A DNA stretch of 64,000 nucleotides from Abyssibacter sp036156195 (GTDB lineage Bacteria; Pseudomonadota; Gammaproteobacteria; Nevskiales; OUC007): positions 62,001 to 126,000 of the forward strand of contig JAYZUZ010000009.1 in the NCBI GenBank assembly GCA_036156195.1, read 5' to 3'. Shown piece after piece: positions 50,937 to 60,028 of this stretch (positions within the stretch are counted from its first letter, which is position 1; every line of letters starts with the position of its first letter). The notes beneath the pieces are model-generated. The model did no database searches, was not told where the DNA came from, and saw nothing but the letters and a program-made list of their open reading frames with translations. The position numbers and the translations under genes are program-made.

Positions 50937-52220
50937 TCAGGCGTGCAGGCGATTGGGGTCGATTCCTTCCTGCCGACAGATGCGATCAAACTGCTCATGG
51001 GGGATTGCCAGCTCCAGTTCCTGCTGACCATCGTCCAGACTGGTCTCCCGATGAACTGCGCCAATGGCAAACAGGCGGGAGCGCAGCCGACCTGCAGCCG
51101 CGGGAATCCGGATGGTCAACCGCGCCATATCCGGCCGCAGTCGCAGCGCGATCGCCTCAAGCAAAGCGTCCAGCCCCTGTTGCCGGAGCGCGGAAACATA
51201 AACCCGCCAAGGAAGCCCGTCATCGCCCTGACTGACGCCAACATCGAATTGATCGCTGGCATCGACCTTGTTGTAGACCTCCAACCTGGGGACGGCATCA
51301 GCCCCGATTTCCTTGAGCACCGTCTCGACGTCATCAATGCGTGCCGCACGCTCCGGATCCGAGGCATCGATGACGTGCAGGACCAAGTCGGCCTCAATAG
51401 TTTCCTCTAGCGTGGCCCGAAACGCGGCCACGAGTTCATGCGGCAGGTCACGGATGAACCCCACGGTATCGGCCAGCACCGCAGGCTCACCGGCGGGCAG
51501 GGCCAGCTGCCTGAGCGTCGGGTCCAGGGTGGCGAACAGCTGGTCGGCCGCGTAAACCTCACCCCTCGTCAACGCATTGAACAGCGTCGACTTGCCGGCA
51601 TTGGTATAGCCAACCAGGGACACCGTCGGCGCGGCATTGCGGCGTCGCGCCTGTCGGCCCAGCTCGCGACGCGCGCGGACCTCGTCCAAACGACGCTTGA
51701 GATTCTTGATGCGCTGCGCCAGCAGACGCCGGTCGGTTTCCAGCTGGGTCTCACCGGGGCCACGCAGACCGATACCGCCCTTCTGCCGTTCCAGATGCGA
51801 CCAGCCACGCACCAAGCGCGTAGCCAGGTGTTCCAGCTGCGCCAGTTCAACCTGCAGCTTGCCTTCGTGGGAGCGGGCCCGCTGGGCAAAAATATCGAGA
51901 ATCAGTCCGGCACGGTCGAGCACACGCGCCTTGACCCGCGACTCGAGATTACGTTCCTGACTCGGGCTGAGATCGTGGTTCACGATGACCACCTCGGCCC
52001 CTTCGGCCTGGACGCGCTCGGCGATTTCCTCGGCCTTTCCCGAACCAACAAAGTACCGAGGATCGGGCGTTTGACGGCGCCCGCCGATCTCGCCGACCAA
52101 TTCACCACCGGCAGACACGACGAGCTCGACGAACTCACGATGTGATTCGTCGAAATCCCATTCGTTGAAATCGAGATGAACGAGCAGCGACCGCTGCCCG
52201 AGCTGGGGACGTTCAAACAT
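50937..52220 (-). CDS. hflX: ribosome-associated GTPase HflX
   Basis: A 427-residue GTPase that splits stalled 70S ribosomes, notably after heat stress. The N-terminal HflX domain (SAGGELVGEIGGRRQTPDPR; FVGSGKAEEIA) and glycine-rich linker (GGIGLRGPGETQLETDRR) precede the G domain with GYTNAGKSTLFNAL, DTVGFIRDLPHELV and NKVD. The ATG at 52220 has GGAGG 9 bases upstream, inside a hairpin arm. It follows hfq by 95 bases. Confidence 0.97.
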   Translation of the reverse strand: MFERPQLGQRSLLVHLDFNEWDFDESHREFVELVVSAGGELVGEIGGRRQTPDPRYFVGSGKAEEIAERVQAEGAEVVIVNHDLSPSQERNLESRVKARVLDRAGLILDIFAQRARSHEGKLQVELAQLEHLATRLVRGWSHLERQKGGIGLRGPGETQLETDRRLLAQRIKNLKRRLDEVRARRELGRQARRRNAAPTVSLVGYTNAGKSTLFNALTRGEVYAADQLFATLDPTLRQLALPAGEPAVLADTVGFIRDLPHELVAAFRATLEETIEADLVLHVIDASDPERAARIDDVETVLKEIGADAVPRLEVYNKVDASDQFDVGVSQGDDGLPWRVYVSALRQQGLDALLEAIALRLRPDMARLTIRIPAAAGRLRSRLFAIGAVHRETSLDDGQQELELAIPHEQFDRICRQEGIDPNRLHA

Positions 52221-52310
52221 GGATGCTGGCCTCCGGGCACAACAGGCGGCCCAGTTGCAATGCAGGCGTGTTCAGATACACACCGCCGTCATTTGAGCAT
52301 CCCGGAGGCC
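52221..52310 (-). promoter_or_regulatory. hfq-hflX intergenic hairpin covering the hflX ribosome site
   Basis: In the mRNA, GGCCTCCGGG (52310-52301), 6 bases after the hfq stop, can pair with CCCGGAGGCC (52237-52228), which contains the hflX Shine-Dalgarno GGAGG. A second, mutually exclusive pairing is GGATGCT (52302-52296) with AGCATCC (52227-52221), which ends at the hflX ATG. This layout would control hflX translation. Confidence 0.6.
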
Positions 52311-52315
52311 GCGCC

Positions 52316-52564
52316 TTATTCCTCGTCGCCGGTGCTGTATCCCAACCCTTCGGTCACGCGGACGTTACGGGCGGGCACGACGGTCGAGATCGCGTGCTTG
52401 TAGACCATCTGGCTGACGTTGCTCTTGAGTAGCACGACAAACTGGTCGAACGACTCGATCTGCCCCTGCAACTTGATGCCATTGACCAGATAAATAGAAA
52501 CCGGGATGCGTTCCTTGCGCAGGATATTAAGAAAAGGCTCCTGCAAAATTTGTCCCTTAGACAT
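52316..52564 (-). CDS. hfq: RNA chaperone Hfq
   Basis: An 82-residue Sm-like hexamer subunit that pairs sRNAs with mRNAs. From the ATG at 52564 (AAGGA 7 bases upstream): MSKGQILQEPFLNILRKERI (proximal-face residues), VSIYLVNGIKLQGQIESFDQ (Sm1) and YKHAISTVVPARNV (Sm2 with the KH motif). The C-terminal tail is short, about 12 residues, ending in Asp-Glu-Glu, as in Pseudomonas rather than E. coli. Confidence 0.98.
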   Translation of the reverse strand: MSKGQILQEPFLNILRKERIPVSIYLVNGIKLQGQIESFDQFVVLLKSNVSQMVYKHAISTVVPARNVRVTEGLGYSTGDEE

Positions 52565-52647
52565 GACCAATCCTTTTGGCGCGAGCCGGGCGTTTGAAAC
52601 CCAAAGTTATTATGTTCAGTCGGTGGTGACCGCGAGGCTTTAGCCTA

Positions 52648-53601
52648 TCACAAGCTGTTGCCACCCTTTCCTCGTAAATGCGCTTCCACGTGCGCAACCG
52701 CTTGCCGGGCCGGCCCCTCATCGGCACGCAACCAGACGAGATCCGGCTCTTTGCGCAGCCAGGTCCACTGCCGCCGCGCCAATTGTCGCGTGGCCGCCTT
52801 CCCGGCCTCAATGGCCTCATCCAGCGACAACTCGCCGTCCAGGTGAGCCCACAGCTGCCGGTAACCCACGCTGCGCATGGAGGGCAGGTCCGGGTGAAGC
52901 CCGGCGTCCCCATGCAACCGGCGAACCTCGTCCAGGAAACCCGCATCCATCATCGCGTCAAACCGCTGACCGATGCGCTTGTGCAGTGCGGCGCGATCAT
53001 CATCTGCCACGGCCATGGACAGCACCGACCACCCTGCCCCCGCCGCCCGCTGCGCACACTCGGCGTAGTGCGCACTGGGTGGTCGCCCGGTGAGCGCGAT
53101 AATCTCCAGCGCCCGCTGGATCCGCTGCGCATCATTGGGGTGCAGACGCTGAGCTGTCTCGGGATCCTCCTCGGCCAGCGCCTGGTGCAGGGCCGGCCAG
53201 CCCTGCTCCTCGGCCCGCGCGCTAATCCGCGCCCGCGTCGCTGCATCGGCACTGGGCAGCTCGCTCAGTCCCCGCAGCAGCGCACGGTAGTACAAATGGG
53301 TTCCCCCCACGAGCACAGGCAAGCGCCCCTTTGCATGGGCAGCCGATACCAAGGACTGCGCATCCGCAACAAACCGGGCGGCCGAATAGGCGTCCTCCGG
53401 ATCGCAACAGTCGATAAGTGCGTGGGGGTACGCCTGCAACGTCGCGGCATCCGGCTTCGCGGTTCCAATATCCAGGCCGCGATAGACCAGCGCGGAGTCC
53501 ACGCTGATCAATGACACCGGAAAACGGTCCGCCAAGGCCAGCCCGATGTCGGTCTTGCCGGTGGCGGTGGCCCCCATAAGACAGACAACCGGCGAATTCA
53601 T
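52648..53601 (-). CDS. miaA: tRNA dimethylallyltransferase MiaA
   Basis: A 317-residue enzyme adding dimethylallyl to A37 of tRNAs reading UNN codons. The ATG at 53601 overlaps the mutL stop (ATGA). The P-loop is LMGATATGKTDIGLAL; LISVDSALVYRGLDIGTAKP, LVGGTHLYYRALL and GYRQLWAHLDGE are the family motifs. Part of mutL-miaA-hfq-hflX, as in E. coli. Confidence 0.98.
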   Translation of the reverse strand: MNSPVVCLMGATATGKTDIGLALADRFPVSLISVDSALVYRGLDIGTAKPDAATLQAYPHALIDCCDPEDAYSAARFVADAQSLVSAAHAKGRLPVLVGGTHLYYRALLRGLSELPSADAATRARISARAEEQGWPALHQALAEEDPETAQRLHPNDAQRIQRALEIIALTGRPPSAHYAECAQRAAGAGWSVLSMAVADDDRAALHKRIGQRFDAMMDAGFLDEVRRLHGDAGLHPDLPSMRSVGYRQLWAHLDGELSLDEAIEAGKAATRQLARRQWTWLRKEPDLVWLRADEGPARQAVAHVEAHLRGKGGNSL

Positions 53602-55448
53602 CGGCCGCGCTGGAACAGGCGATCCAGCTCTTTGAGACTGATCTGCACCCAGGTCGGACGACCGTGGTTGCACTGGCCGCTGCGTTCGGTGCGCTCCATA
53701 TCCCGCAACAGCGCGTTCATCTCTGCCGTACTGAGCTGGCGATTGGCGCGCACCGAGGCATGGCAGGCCAACGTACCCAGTCGTTCATCACTCAAGCGCT
53801 CCAGCTCGCGCCCCGCCCCGGCCTCCTGTTCCATCCGGCTCAGCAAGTCAGCCAGCAGAGACGCAATATCCAGGTCCGCCAGGACAGTGGGCACGCGCCG
53901 CACGGTCACAGTGGTCGGGCCGGCGCGCGTCAATTCAAACCCACCCTGCGCGAGTACGGACTCGCAGGCTTCAGCCAGATCTGCCTCCCGCTCGGACACC
54001 GACACATCCACCGGCACCAGCAGCGGCTGACTGGGAACCGTCCCGGCATCGCGCTGGCGCTTGAGCGTCTCGTAGACGATGCGCTCATGTGCCGCGTGCA
54101 TATCCACGCAGACCAACCCCTCGGCATTCTCTGCCAAGATATAAACACCATGTAGCTGGGCACGGGCAAAGCCCAGCGGCGGTACAGACGCCTCGCCTGC
54201 AGGCACCATTGACGGCAGGACCTGGTCTGCGCCGCCCGCTGGTGCGGCCAGTAACTCACCCGTATCCGGATGCACCGCAGGCGATTCGACGCCCCCGCCC
54301 GAGACTGCTCGCGCCGCCCAGTCGTAAAGTCCTCGGGACTCTCCGGCCCCCAGGCGCAAGCCGGACTGGCCTCCGCCCAGCGCAAAAGTCGGCGCTGGCG
54401 TCACGGCCGTCGGGGCTGAAAACTCCGCGTGATGCGGCTTGCTGGGCGCAGAACCCGCCAGTGCCTGGGACACCACGTGCGACAGAAAGCCATGAATCTT
54501 GCCTTGATCCCGGAACCGGACTTCATGCTTGGCAGGATGTGCATTGACATCGACACCGGCCGGATCCATTTCCAGAAACAGCACATAGGCAGGCTGCCGG
54601 GCATGGTGCAGCACATCCCCAAACCCCTGCTTGATGGCATGCGTGACAACCTTGTCCCGAATCGCCCGCCCGTTGACGAACATGTACTGCCAGTCGGCCT
54701 GGGAACGGGCAATGCTGGGCTGGCCCAGCCAACCCCATAGCCGTAGACCGGCGCGTGTCTCGTCAATTTCGATGGCCTGCTCGACGAACCCGTCGCCGAC
54801 GACGTCCGCGATCCGGCTGGCACGCCGTGCCTGCGTCGTTGCCGCAGGGTAGTCACGCACGACACGGCCGTCGTGCGACAGGCGAAACCCCGTTTCGAAG
54901 CGGCTTAGCGCCGTGCGGCGAAGCATCCGGTCGATATGCCGGAACTCGGTTTGCTCGGTACGCAGAAACTTTCGCCGGGCTGGGACGTTGTGGAACAGAT
55001 CCCGCATTTCCACGGTTGTCCCCCGCGGGTGGGCACAGGGCGCAGCCTGTTGGCCCGTCCGATAGGGTCCGGTCGCCTCCCAGCCCCCATCCCCGTCGGT
55101 CGATGAGCGAATACTGAGCCGGGAGACTGACGCGATACTCGGCAGCGCTTCCCCGCGAAACCCCAGTGTGGATACCCGCTCCAGTTCATCCAGCGAAGTA
55201 ATTTTGCTTGTGGCATGCGGCGCCATGGCCAGAGGAATCTGCTCCGGGGGGATGCCGTGCCCATCGTCTCGAATCCGAAGCAAGCGAATCCCACCACCAC
55301 CGGCCTCAACATCCACCTGCCGGGCCCCGGCATCGATGGCGTTTTCGAGTAACTCCTTGAGGACGGAGGCCGGCCGTTCGATCACCTCGCCGGCGGCAAT
55401 CTGGTCGATGAGATCAGCATTGAGCTGACGGATGATTCGCTGTGACAT
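53598..55448 (-). CDS. mutL: DNA mismatch repair protein MutL (endonuclease type)
   Basis: A 616-residue mismatch-repair ATPase. GHKL motifs: LLENAIDAGARQVDV, IRDDGHGIPPEQ and GFRGEALPSIASV. After a Pro/Gly-rich linker (about 340-420) the C-terminal dimerization domain carries DMHAAHERIVYE, which fits the DQHA-x2-E-x4-E metal motif, plus ACHASVRANR and CNHGRPTW. MutL with these motifs nicks DNA itself, consistent with an organism lacking MutH; no mutH is seen here. Overlaps miaA by 4 bases. Confidence 0.97.
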   Translation of the reverse strand: MSQRIIRQLNADLIDQIAAGEVIERPASVLKELLENAIDAGARQVDVEAGGGGIRLLRIRDDGHGIPPEQIPLAMAPHATSKITSLDELERVSTLGFRGEALPSIASVSRLSIRSSTDGDGGWEATGPYRTGQQAAPCAHPRGTTVEMRDLFHNVPARRKFLRTEQTEFRHIDRMLRRTALSRFETGFRLSHDGRVVRDYPAATTQARRASRIADVVGDGFVEQAIEIDETRAGLRLWGWLGQPSIARSQADWQYMFVNGRAIRDKVVTHAIKQGFGDVLHHARQPAYVLFLEMDPAGVDVNAHPAKHEVRFRDQGKIHGFLSHVVSQALAGSAPSKPHHAEFSAPTAVTPAPTFALGGGQSGLRLGAGESRGLYDWAARAVSGGGVESPAVHPDTGELLAAPAGGADQVLPSMVPAGEASVPPLGFARAQLHGVYILAENAEGLVCVDMHAAHERIVYETLKRQRDAGTVPSQPLLVPVDVSVSEREADLAEACESVLAQGGFELTRAGPTTVTVRRVPTVLADLDIASLLADLLSRMEQEAGAGRELERLSDERLGTLACHASVRANRQLSTAEMNALLRDMERTERSGQCNHGRPTWVQISLKELDRLFQRGR

Positions 55449-55502
55449 GCGCGCATGTTAGCGATGCGCCGCCGACCATGCGACGCGATCTCGCGACGAG
55501 CC

Positions 55503-56843
55503 CTAGCCGCCCGACGGAATCGTTAGGACATCACCGATGCGAATGGTGTCGGAAGCCAGATCGTTGGCCAGGCGTAGGGCCGCCATGCTGGTCCGGAAGC
55601 GCGCTGCAATCTCGGACAGAGTATCGCCGCGCCGTACCGTATACGCCTCAGCAGGGGCCGGCTCGACCGGGCCGTCGACACCCGTGGACGCCAGTGTCGT
55701 CCGCGGACGGTAATCCGAGAAGTAGCCCTGGATGCCAGCCAGCAGATTCCGCGCCAACCGATCCTGAAAGTTCGGGTCCGTCAGTCGCCGCTCCTCATCA
55801 GGATTGGAGATAAAGGCGGTTTCAACGAGTACGGAGGGAATATCCGGCGCCTTGAGCACCATGAAATTTGCCTGTTGGACAGTGTCCTTATGCAGGCGAT
55901 TAATCGCACCCATCTTGCCCAGCATGCGCTCTGCTGCATCGAAGCTGGCCTCCAGCGCAGCCGTCTGCGAGATATCGATGAGCACCGAAGCCAGCACGTC
56001 GTCCTTGTCATCCAACCGCACGCCGCCGATCAGGTCGGATTCGTTTTCGCGGCGGGCCAGCGTCCGGGCATGCTCCGAGGAAGCCCCTCGCTGGGACAAG
56101 ACATAAACGCTAGAACCACGCGCCCGACGGTCGGTAAAGGCGTCCGCGTGAATCGAGATGAACAAGTCCGCCTGGGCCTCGCGCGCCCGACGCGTCCGCT
56201 CGCGCAAATCGATGTAGTAGTCCCCATCACGGATCAACACGGCTTGCATGCCGGGCTGGGCATCCACCAGGCGTGCTAGTCGACGAGACACGGCGAGCGC
56301 CACGTCTTTTTCCTTGGTTCCCCGGGCGCCGCGTGCACCAGGGTCTTCGCCCCCATGGCCCGCGTCGATGGCGATGATGATGGGCTTGTCCGCCAGAGCC
56401 ACCGCAGGCGTGGGAGGAGCCGTCGGCCCCAGGCGAGTCGGCCCGGTGTCGAGATCAACCACCAGTCGGTGGCCGTAACGACCGCTGGGCGGCAGCGTGA
56501 AGGACTTGGCCCGCACGGCGGATTCCAGGTCAACCACCAGCCTCAGCATGTCCGGTGCGCGCTGCCCCGTTCGCACACGCTGGACGACACCCCGACCATC
56601 GGCCCCAGCAACCGTACCCCGCGAGGCATTCGGCACATCAATGACGACCCGCGCGGGGTTATCGAGGGTGAATAGCTTGTGGTCGATATCACCGGAGAGG
56701 TCAAACACCACGCGAGTTGAGTCCGGTCCGGGCCACACGCGCACATCCTTGAGGACAACGCTCGCAAGCACAGCCGGACTGGCCAGCGCCGCCAGCAGCA
56801 AGACAACAAGTCGCAATGTGTTCAGTCGAAGGCACCGTTGCAT
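55503..56843 (-). CDS. amiB: N-acetylmuramoyl-L-alanine amidase (AmiB/AmiC type) with LysM
   Basis: A 446-residue periplasmic amidase that splits septal peptidoglycan. A signal peptide (LVVLLLAALASPAVLA) is followed by an AMIN domain (about 28-130), the Amidase_3 zinc domain with IAIDAGHGGEDPGARG, FISIHADAF and SVLVETAFISNPDEE (catalytic Glu), and a C-terminal LysM motif (YTVRRGDTLSEIAARF ... LTIP). This architecture matches AmiB, which is activated by EnvC/NlpD. GAGGGG precedes the ATG and a sigma-70 promoter lies 31-59 bases upstream. Confidence 0.95.
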   Translation of the reverse strand: MQRCLRLNTLRLVVLLLAALASPAVLASVVLKDVRVWPGPDSTRVVFDLSGDIDHKLFTLDNPARVVIDVPNASRGTVAGADGRGVVQRVRTGQRAPDMLRLVVDLESAVRAKSFTLPPSGRYGHRLVVDLDTGPTRLGPTAPPTPAVALADKPIIIAIDAGHGGEDPGARGARGTKEKDVALAVSRRLARLVDAQPGMQAVLIRDGDYYIDLRERTRRAREAQADLFISIHADAFTDRRARGSSVYVLSQRGASSEHARTLARRENESDLIGGVRLDDKDDVLASVLIDISQTAALEASFDAAERMLGKMGAINRLHKDTVQQANFMVLKAPDIPSVLVETAFISNPDEERRLTDPNFQDRLARNLLAGIQGYFSDYRPRTTLASTGVDGPVEPAPAEAYTVRRGDTLSEIAARFRTSMAALRLANDLASDTIRIGDVLTIPSGG

Positions 56844-56873
56844 GGCGATCCCCTCTGCACCCAGTTGACCGGG

Positions 56874-56902
56874 ACGATAGCGGGGCCACAGGCTTCTGGC
56901 AA
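56874..56902 (-). promoter_or_regulatory. sigma-70 promoter of amiB-mutL-miaA
   Basis: Minus strand TTGCCA (56902-56897), 17-base spacer, TATCGT (56879-56874). An AT-rich stretch upstream (56908-56928) may serve as an UP element. Confidence 0.65.
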
Positions 56903-56942
56903 GTGTTTTGTTGAATTATTTTAGTACGTTACGCCACATTAC

Positions 56943-57428
56943 TCAGGTAATGGGTTTGAAACTCCCCCTAAGCTCCGACAACCACTGTCCGCCGATCTCG
57001 CTGCTGGCCAGCAGGGATGCGACACGGCCGGCCTCCTGGTAATCCAGCGTCACGTGCAGGTCGAACCGCGCTTCCAGTTCCGGTATGCGCTCCGGCCACT
57101 CGATGAAGAGAAAGTCGGGTGCGGCTTCTTCGATGCCCAGCTCATCCCATTCAGAGGCGTCGCCCAGCCGGTACAAATCCAGATGCCAGACCTCGCGAGC
57201 CAGGGCGTAGGGCTCGACCAGTGTGTAGGTCGGACTCGGCACAGCGCCCTCCCAACCCAGCGCAGCCAGCGCACCGCGCACCAGCGTCGACTTGCCCGCC
57301 CCCAGAGGCCCGTGCAGCGCCACCCAATAGGGACCATCTCCCGAGGCCGGCGCACTGTTCAGCAAGGCCGCCCCCAAAGCCCGGGTAGCCGACTCGCCTT
57401 GCAACTCGAACTCGACAACCGTTCTCAT
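56943..57428 (-). CDS. tsaE: tRNA threonylcarbamoyladenosine biosynthesis ATPase TsaE
   Basis: About 161 residues from the ATG at 57428, which overlaps the nnr stop (ATGA). Walker A is LHGPLGAGKSTLVRGAL, followed by VPSPTYTLVEPY and VWHLDLYRL, and FLFIEWPERI as Walker B region. TsaE acts with TsaB and TsaD in t6A37 formation. Its place between nnr and amiB is the conserved gammaproteobacterial order. Confidence 0.97.
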   Translation of the reverse strand: MRTVVEFELQGESATRALGAALLNSAPASGDGPYWVALHGPLGAGKSTLVRGALAALGWEGAVPSPTYTLVEPYALAREVWHLDLYRLGDASEWDELGIEEAAPDFLFIEWPERIPELEARFDLHVTLDYQEAGRVASLLASSEIGGQWLSELRGSFKPIT

Positions 57429-58921
57429 GGCCGCGGCACGATGCAAGACAGGGCATCGATCAAATCACTGGGGAGCAGACCCACCTGCCCCTGTCGGACT
57501 GCTGCCTCATCACCCGCCAAGGCGTGGGCCACGACCGTCCCTTCGACCACCGACTCCAGAGGCGCATCGCGTGCCGGACCCGCGAGTGTTGCCCCCAGCA
57601 TGCCGGACAGCACATCCCCCATTCCTCCCGTGCCCATCCCGGGATTGCCAGCGGTGCAAAGCGCCGGCAAAGAACCTGGTGCACCAATCCAACTGCCAGC
57701 ACCTTTCAGCACCACTATCTGCCCCCAGCGCGCAACCAGTGCAGACAAGGCCCGCAGGCGGTCTGCCTGAACCGCCGCTGTCGTGACCCCCAGCAACCGG
57801 GCGGCCTCTCCGGGATGCGGCGTCAGCACGCACTGCCGGGGTAGGTCCACCGGCGAGCCAGCCAGCAGATTCAACGCATCGGCGTCCAGCACCACCGTCC
57901 GATCCCCTGCAGCAGCACAGACCGCCTCGAACATCCCCCGGGCCCAGTCGCTTTGTCCCAGCCCCGGCCCGCAGACCACAGCGGTGGCCGACTCGATGAG
58001 CGTCGCCAACTCAGCCGGATCGCCGATTGCATGACTCATGAGTTCGGGCTGGGACAGTGGCAGCAAGGCGGCGTGCGCTGGATGTGTCGCGACACTGACC
58101 AGCCCGGCACCGCTGCGTAGCGCCGCCCGCGCGGCCATTAACACTGCACCGGGCATACCGGCCTGCCCGCCTACAATAAGCACGTGCCCGAAATGACCTT
58201 TGTGCTGCTGAGGGGACCGCAGGGGCCAAGCCAGACGCAAGGCCCCGTCGTCCGATAGCCGGGCAACCGGCTCCACAGCATCAAATGCCTCGATGGGCAC
58301 ATCGCAATCGGAAAAGACCCGCTCGCCGACGCATGTCGCTGCGTCCGCCAGATAAAGACCGAGCTTGCGGGCAATAAATGTCACCGTGACGGTGGCCCGG
58401 ATCGCCACCCCCAACACCTCGCCGGTGGCGGCATCCAGCCCGGACGGACAGTCCAGGGCAAGAACTGGGCAGCCGGTGGCGTTCACCGCCGCGATCCACT
58501 GCGCCGGCTCCGCGTCCACCGCACGCGACAATCCGGTACCGAACAAGGCATCCACAACCACGTCATCCGCATGCAGATCATCCGGCACTGCAACCGGGTC
58601 CTCGCCACCATCGGCCTGCCAGGCTGCCCAGGCATCTGCAGCGGCACCGCTGAGCTGTGCCGGATCGCCGTTCAGCACCAGATGTACATTGACGCCATCG
58701 GCGCGCGCCAACCGTGCCAGCTCGACCCCGTCGCCGCCGTTGTTGCCGCTCCCAGCCAATACAACCACGCGCCCAGCAGTTGGCCAGCGCCTCCGCAGTT
58801 CGCGGTAGGCAGCCGCTGCTGCACGCTGCATCAACCGGTATGCAGGTATGCCGCAATGCTCGATAGCAGCGGTGTCGATTCTGCGCACATCGACGGGCAG
58901 ATAAAGCGCGAGTTCGGTCAT
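57425..58921 (-). CDS. nnr: bifunctional NAD(P)H-hydrate epimerase/dehydratase Nnr
   Basis: About 498 residues from the ATG at 58921. The N-terminal YjeF_N epimerase (about 1-210) shows VVLAGSGNNGGDGVELARL and VDALFGTGLSRAV; the C-terminal ADP-dependent dehydratase shows HVLIVGGQAGMPGAVLMAA, VLTPHPGEAARLLG and GMGTGGMGDVLSGMLG. Together they repair damaged NADHX/NADPHX. A TATAAT lies 7 bases before the A of this ATG, so the mRNA may be leaderless. Overlaps tsaE by 4 bases. Confidence 0.96.
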   Translation of the reverse strand: MTELALYLPVDVRRIDTAAIEHCGIPAYRLMQRAAAAAYRELRRRWPTAGRVVVLAGSGNNGGDGVELARLARADGVNVHLVLNGDPAQLSGAAADAWAAWQADGGEDPVAVPDDLHADDVVVDALFGTGLSRAVDAEPAQWIAAVNATGCPVLALDCPSGLDAATGEVLGVAIRATVTVTFIARKLGLYLADAATCVGERVFSDCDVPIEAFDAVEPVARLSDDGALRLAWPLRSPQQHKGHFGHVLIVGGQAGMPGAVLMAARAALRSGAGLVSVATHPAHAALLPLSQPELMSHAIGDPAELATLIESATAVVCGPGLGQSDWARGMFEAVCAAAGDRTVVLDADALNLLAGSPVDLPRQCVLTPHPGEAARLLGVTTAAVQADRLRALSALVARWGQIVVLKGAGSWIGAPGSLPALCTAGNPGMGTGGMGDVLSGMLGATLAGPARDAPLESVVEGTVVAHALAGDEAAVRQGQVGLLPSDLIDALSCIVPRP

Positions 58922-58928
58922 GCGCGGC

Positions 58929-58934
58929 ATTATA
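58929..58934 (-). promoter_or_regulatory. consensus -10 element just upstream of nnr
   Basis: A perfect TATAAT on the minus strand, 7 bases before the nnr ATG at 58921, the distance expected from a -10 to a start point. A weak TTGGGG lies 19 bases upstream. The same DNA read on the plus strand (CATTAT) lies 6 bases before the queG GTG. Confidence 0.5.
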
Positions 58935-58939
58935 GGAGG

Positions 58940-60028
58940 GTGAACACCCCGCCCCCCAACACGCCGCTCTCACCCGAAGCCGTAGCCCGCCGCATCCGCG
59001 AATGGGCCGCGGAGTTGGGTTTTGATGGCGTCGGCATCACCGGCTTTGCACTCGATGAGGATGTGGAACACCTGCGCAAATGGCTGCGAGAAGGCCGCCA
59101 CGGCACCATGGAGTATATGGAGCGGCATGCCGATCTGCGCGCCGATCCTGCCCGACTGCAGCCCGAGGCGATCCGCTGCATTTCGGTGCGCATGAACTAC
59201 TTGACCCAGCCTGCCGACGCCATGCAAGCCTGCCTCGACGACCCGGAGCGCGCATATGTCTCCCGCTATGCGCTGGGCCGGGACTACCACAAGCTCATGC
59301 GTGGTCGCCTCAAGCAATTGACGCGACGGCTGCAGGCGGTGGCGCCTACCGCGCTGTCCCGCCCGTTTGTCGACAGCGCCCCGGTACTTGAAAAGGCCCT
59401 GGGCCGGGATGCGCGGCTGGGTTGGATCGGCAAGCACAGTCTGCTGCTGCACCGCGACGCTGGATCCTGGTTCTTCCTGGGCGAAATCCTCACAAACCTG
59501 CCGCTGCCGGTGGACGAGGCGCCGCCGGTGAAGAACCTTTGCGGCAGCTGCTCGGCCTGTATCGACATCTGTCCGACGCAGGCGATCACCGGCCCCCAGC
59601 AGCTCGATGCCCGCCGCTGCATCGCCTACCTGACCATCGAACACAATGGCGCCATCCCCGAACCCCTGCGCAAGCCCATGGGCAACCGGATCTTTGGCTG
59701 CGACGACTGCCAACTGGTCTGCCCCTGGAATCGGTATGCCCAGGCAACACGCGAGCCGGACTTTGCACCTCGGCATGGCCTGGATACCGCCCGGCTAGTG
59801 GACTTGTTCCGCTGGAGCGAAGCCGAATTTCTGTCGCGGACCGAAGGCATGCCGATCCGCCGTGCCGGCTACCAGGGCTGGCGGCGCAATCTGGCGGTGG
59901 CCTTGGGCAATGCGCCGGCCAGCGCGCAAAGCCAGCAGGTATTGGACGAAGCCCGCAACGACCCGTCATTGCTGGTGCGCGAACACGTGGATTGGGCACG
60001 CGCGCAACTGGATCAGGCGACCGACTAG
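58940..60028 (+). CDS. queG: epoxyqueuosine reductase QueG
   Basis: A 362-residue cobalamin-dependent iron-sulfur enzyme for the last step of queuosine synthesis in tRNA. The N-terminus (REWAAELGFDGVGITGF) and YALGRDYHKLMRGRL match the DUF1730 part. Two 4Fe-4S motifs follow: CGSCSACIDICPT and CDDCQLVCPWN. A C-terminal HEAT-like helix region is shortened. The start is GTG at 58940; GGAGG directly abuts it, too close for normal use. The conserved partner of nnr in opposite orientation. Confidence 0.95.
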   Translation: MNTPPPNTPLSPEAVARRIREWAAELGFDGVGITGFALDEDVEHLRKWLREGRHGTMEYMERHADLRADPARLQPEAIRCISVRMNYLTQPADAMQACLDDPERAYVSRYALGRDYHKLMRGRLKQLTRRLQAVAPTALSRPFVDSAPVLEKALGRDARLGWIGKHSLLLHRDAGSWFFLGEILTNLPLPVDEAPPVKNLCGSCSACIDICPTQAITGPQQLDARRCIAYLTIEHNGAIPEPLRKPMGNRIFGCDDCQLVCPWNRYAQATREPDFAPRHGLDTARLVDLFRWSEAEFLSRTEGMPIRRAGYQGWRRNLAVALGNAPASAQSQQVLDEARNDPSLLVREHVDWARAQLDQATD

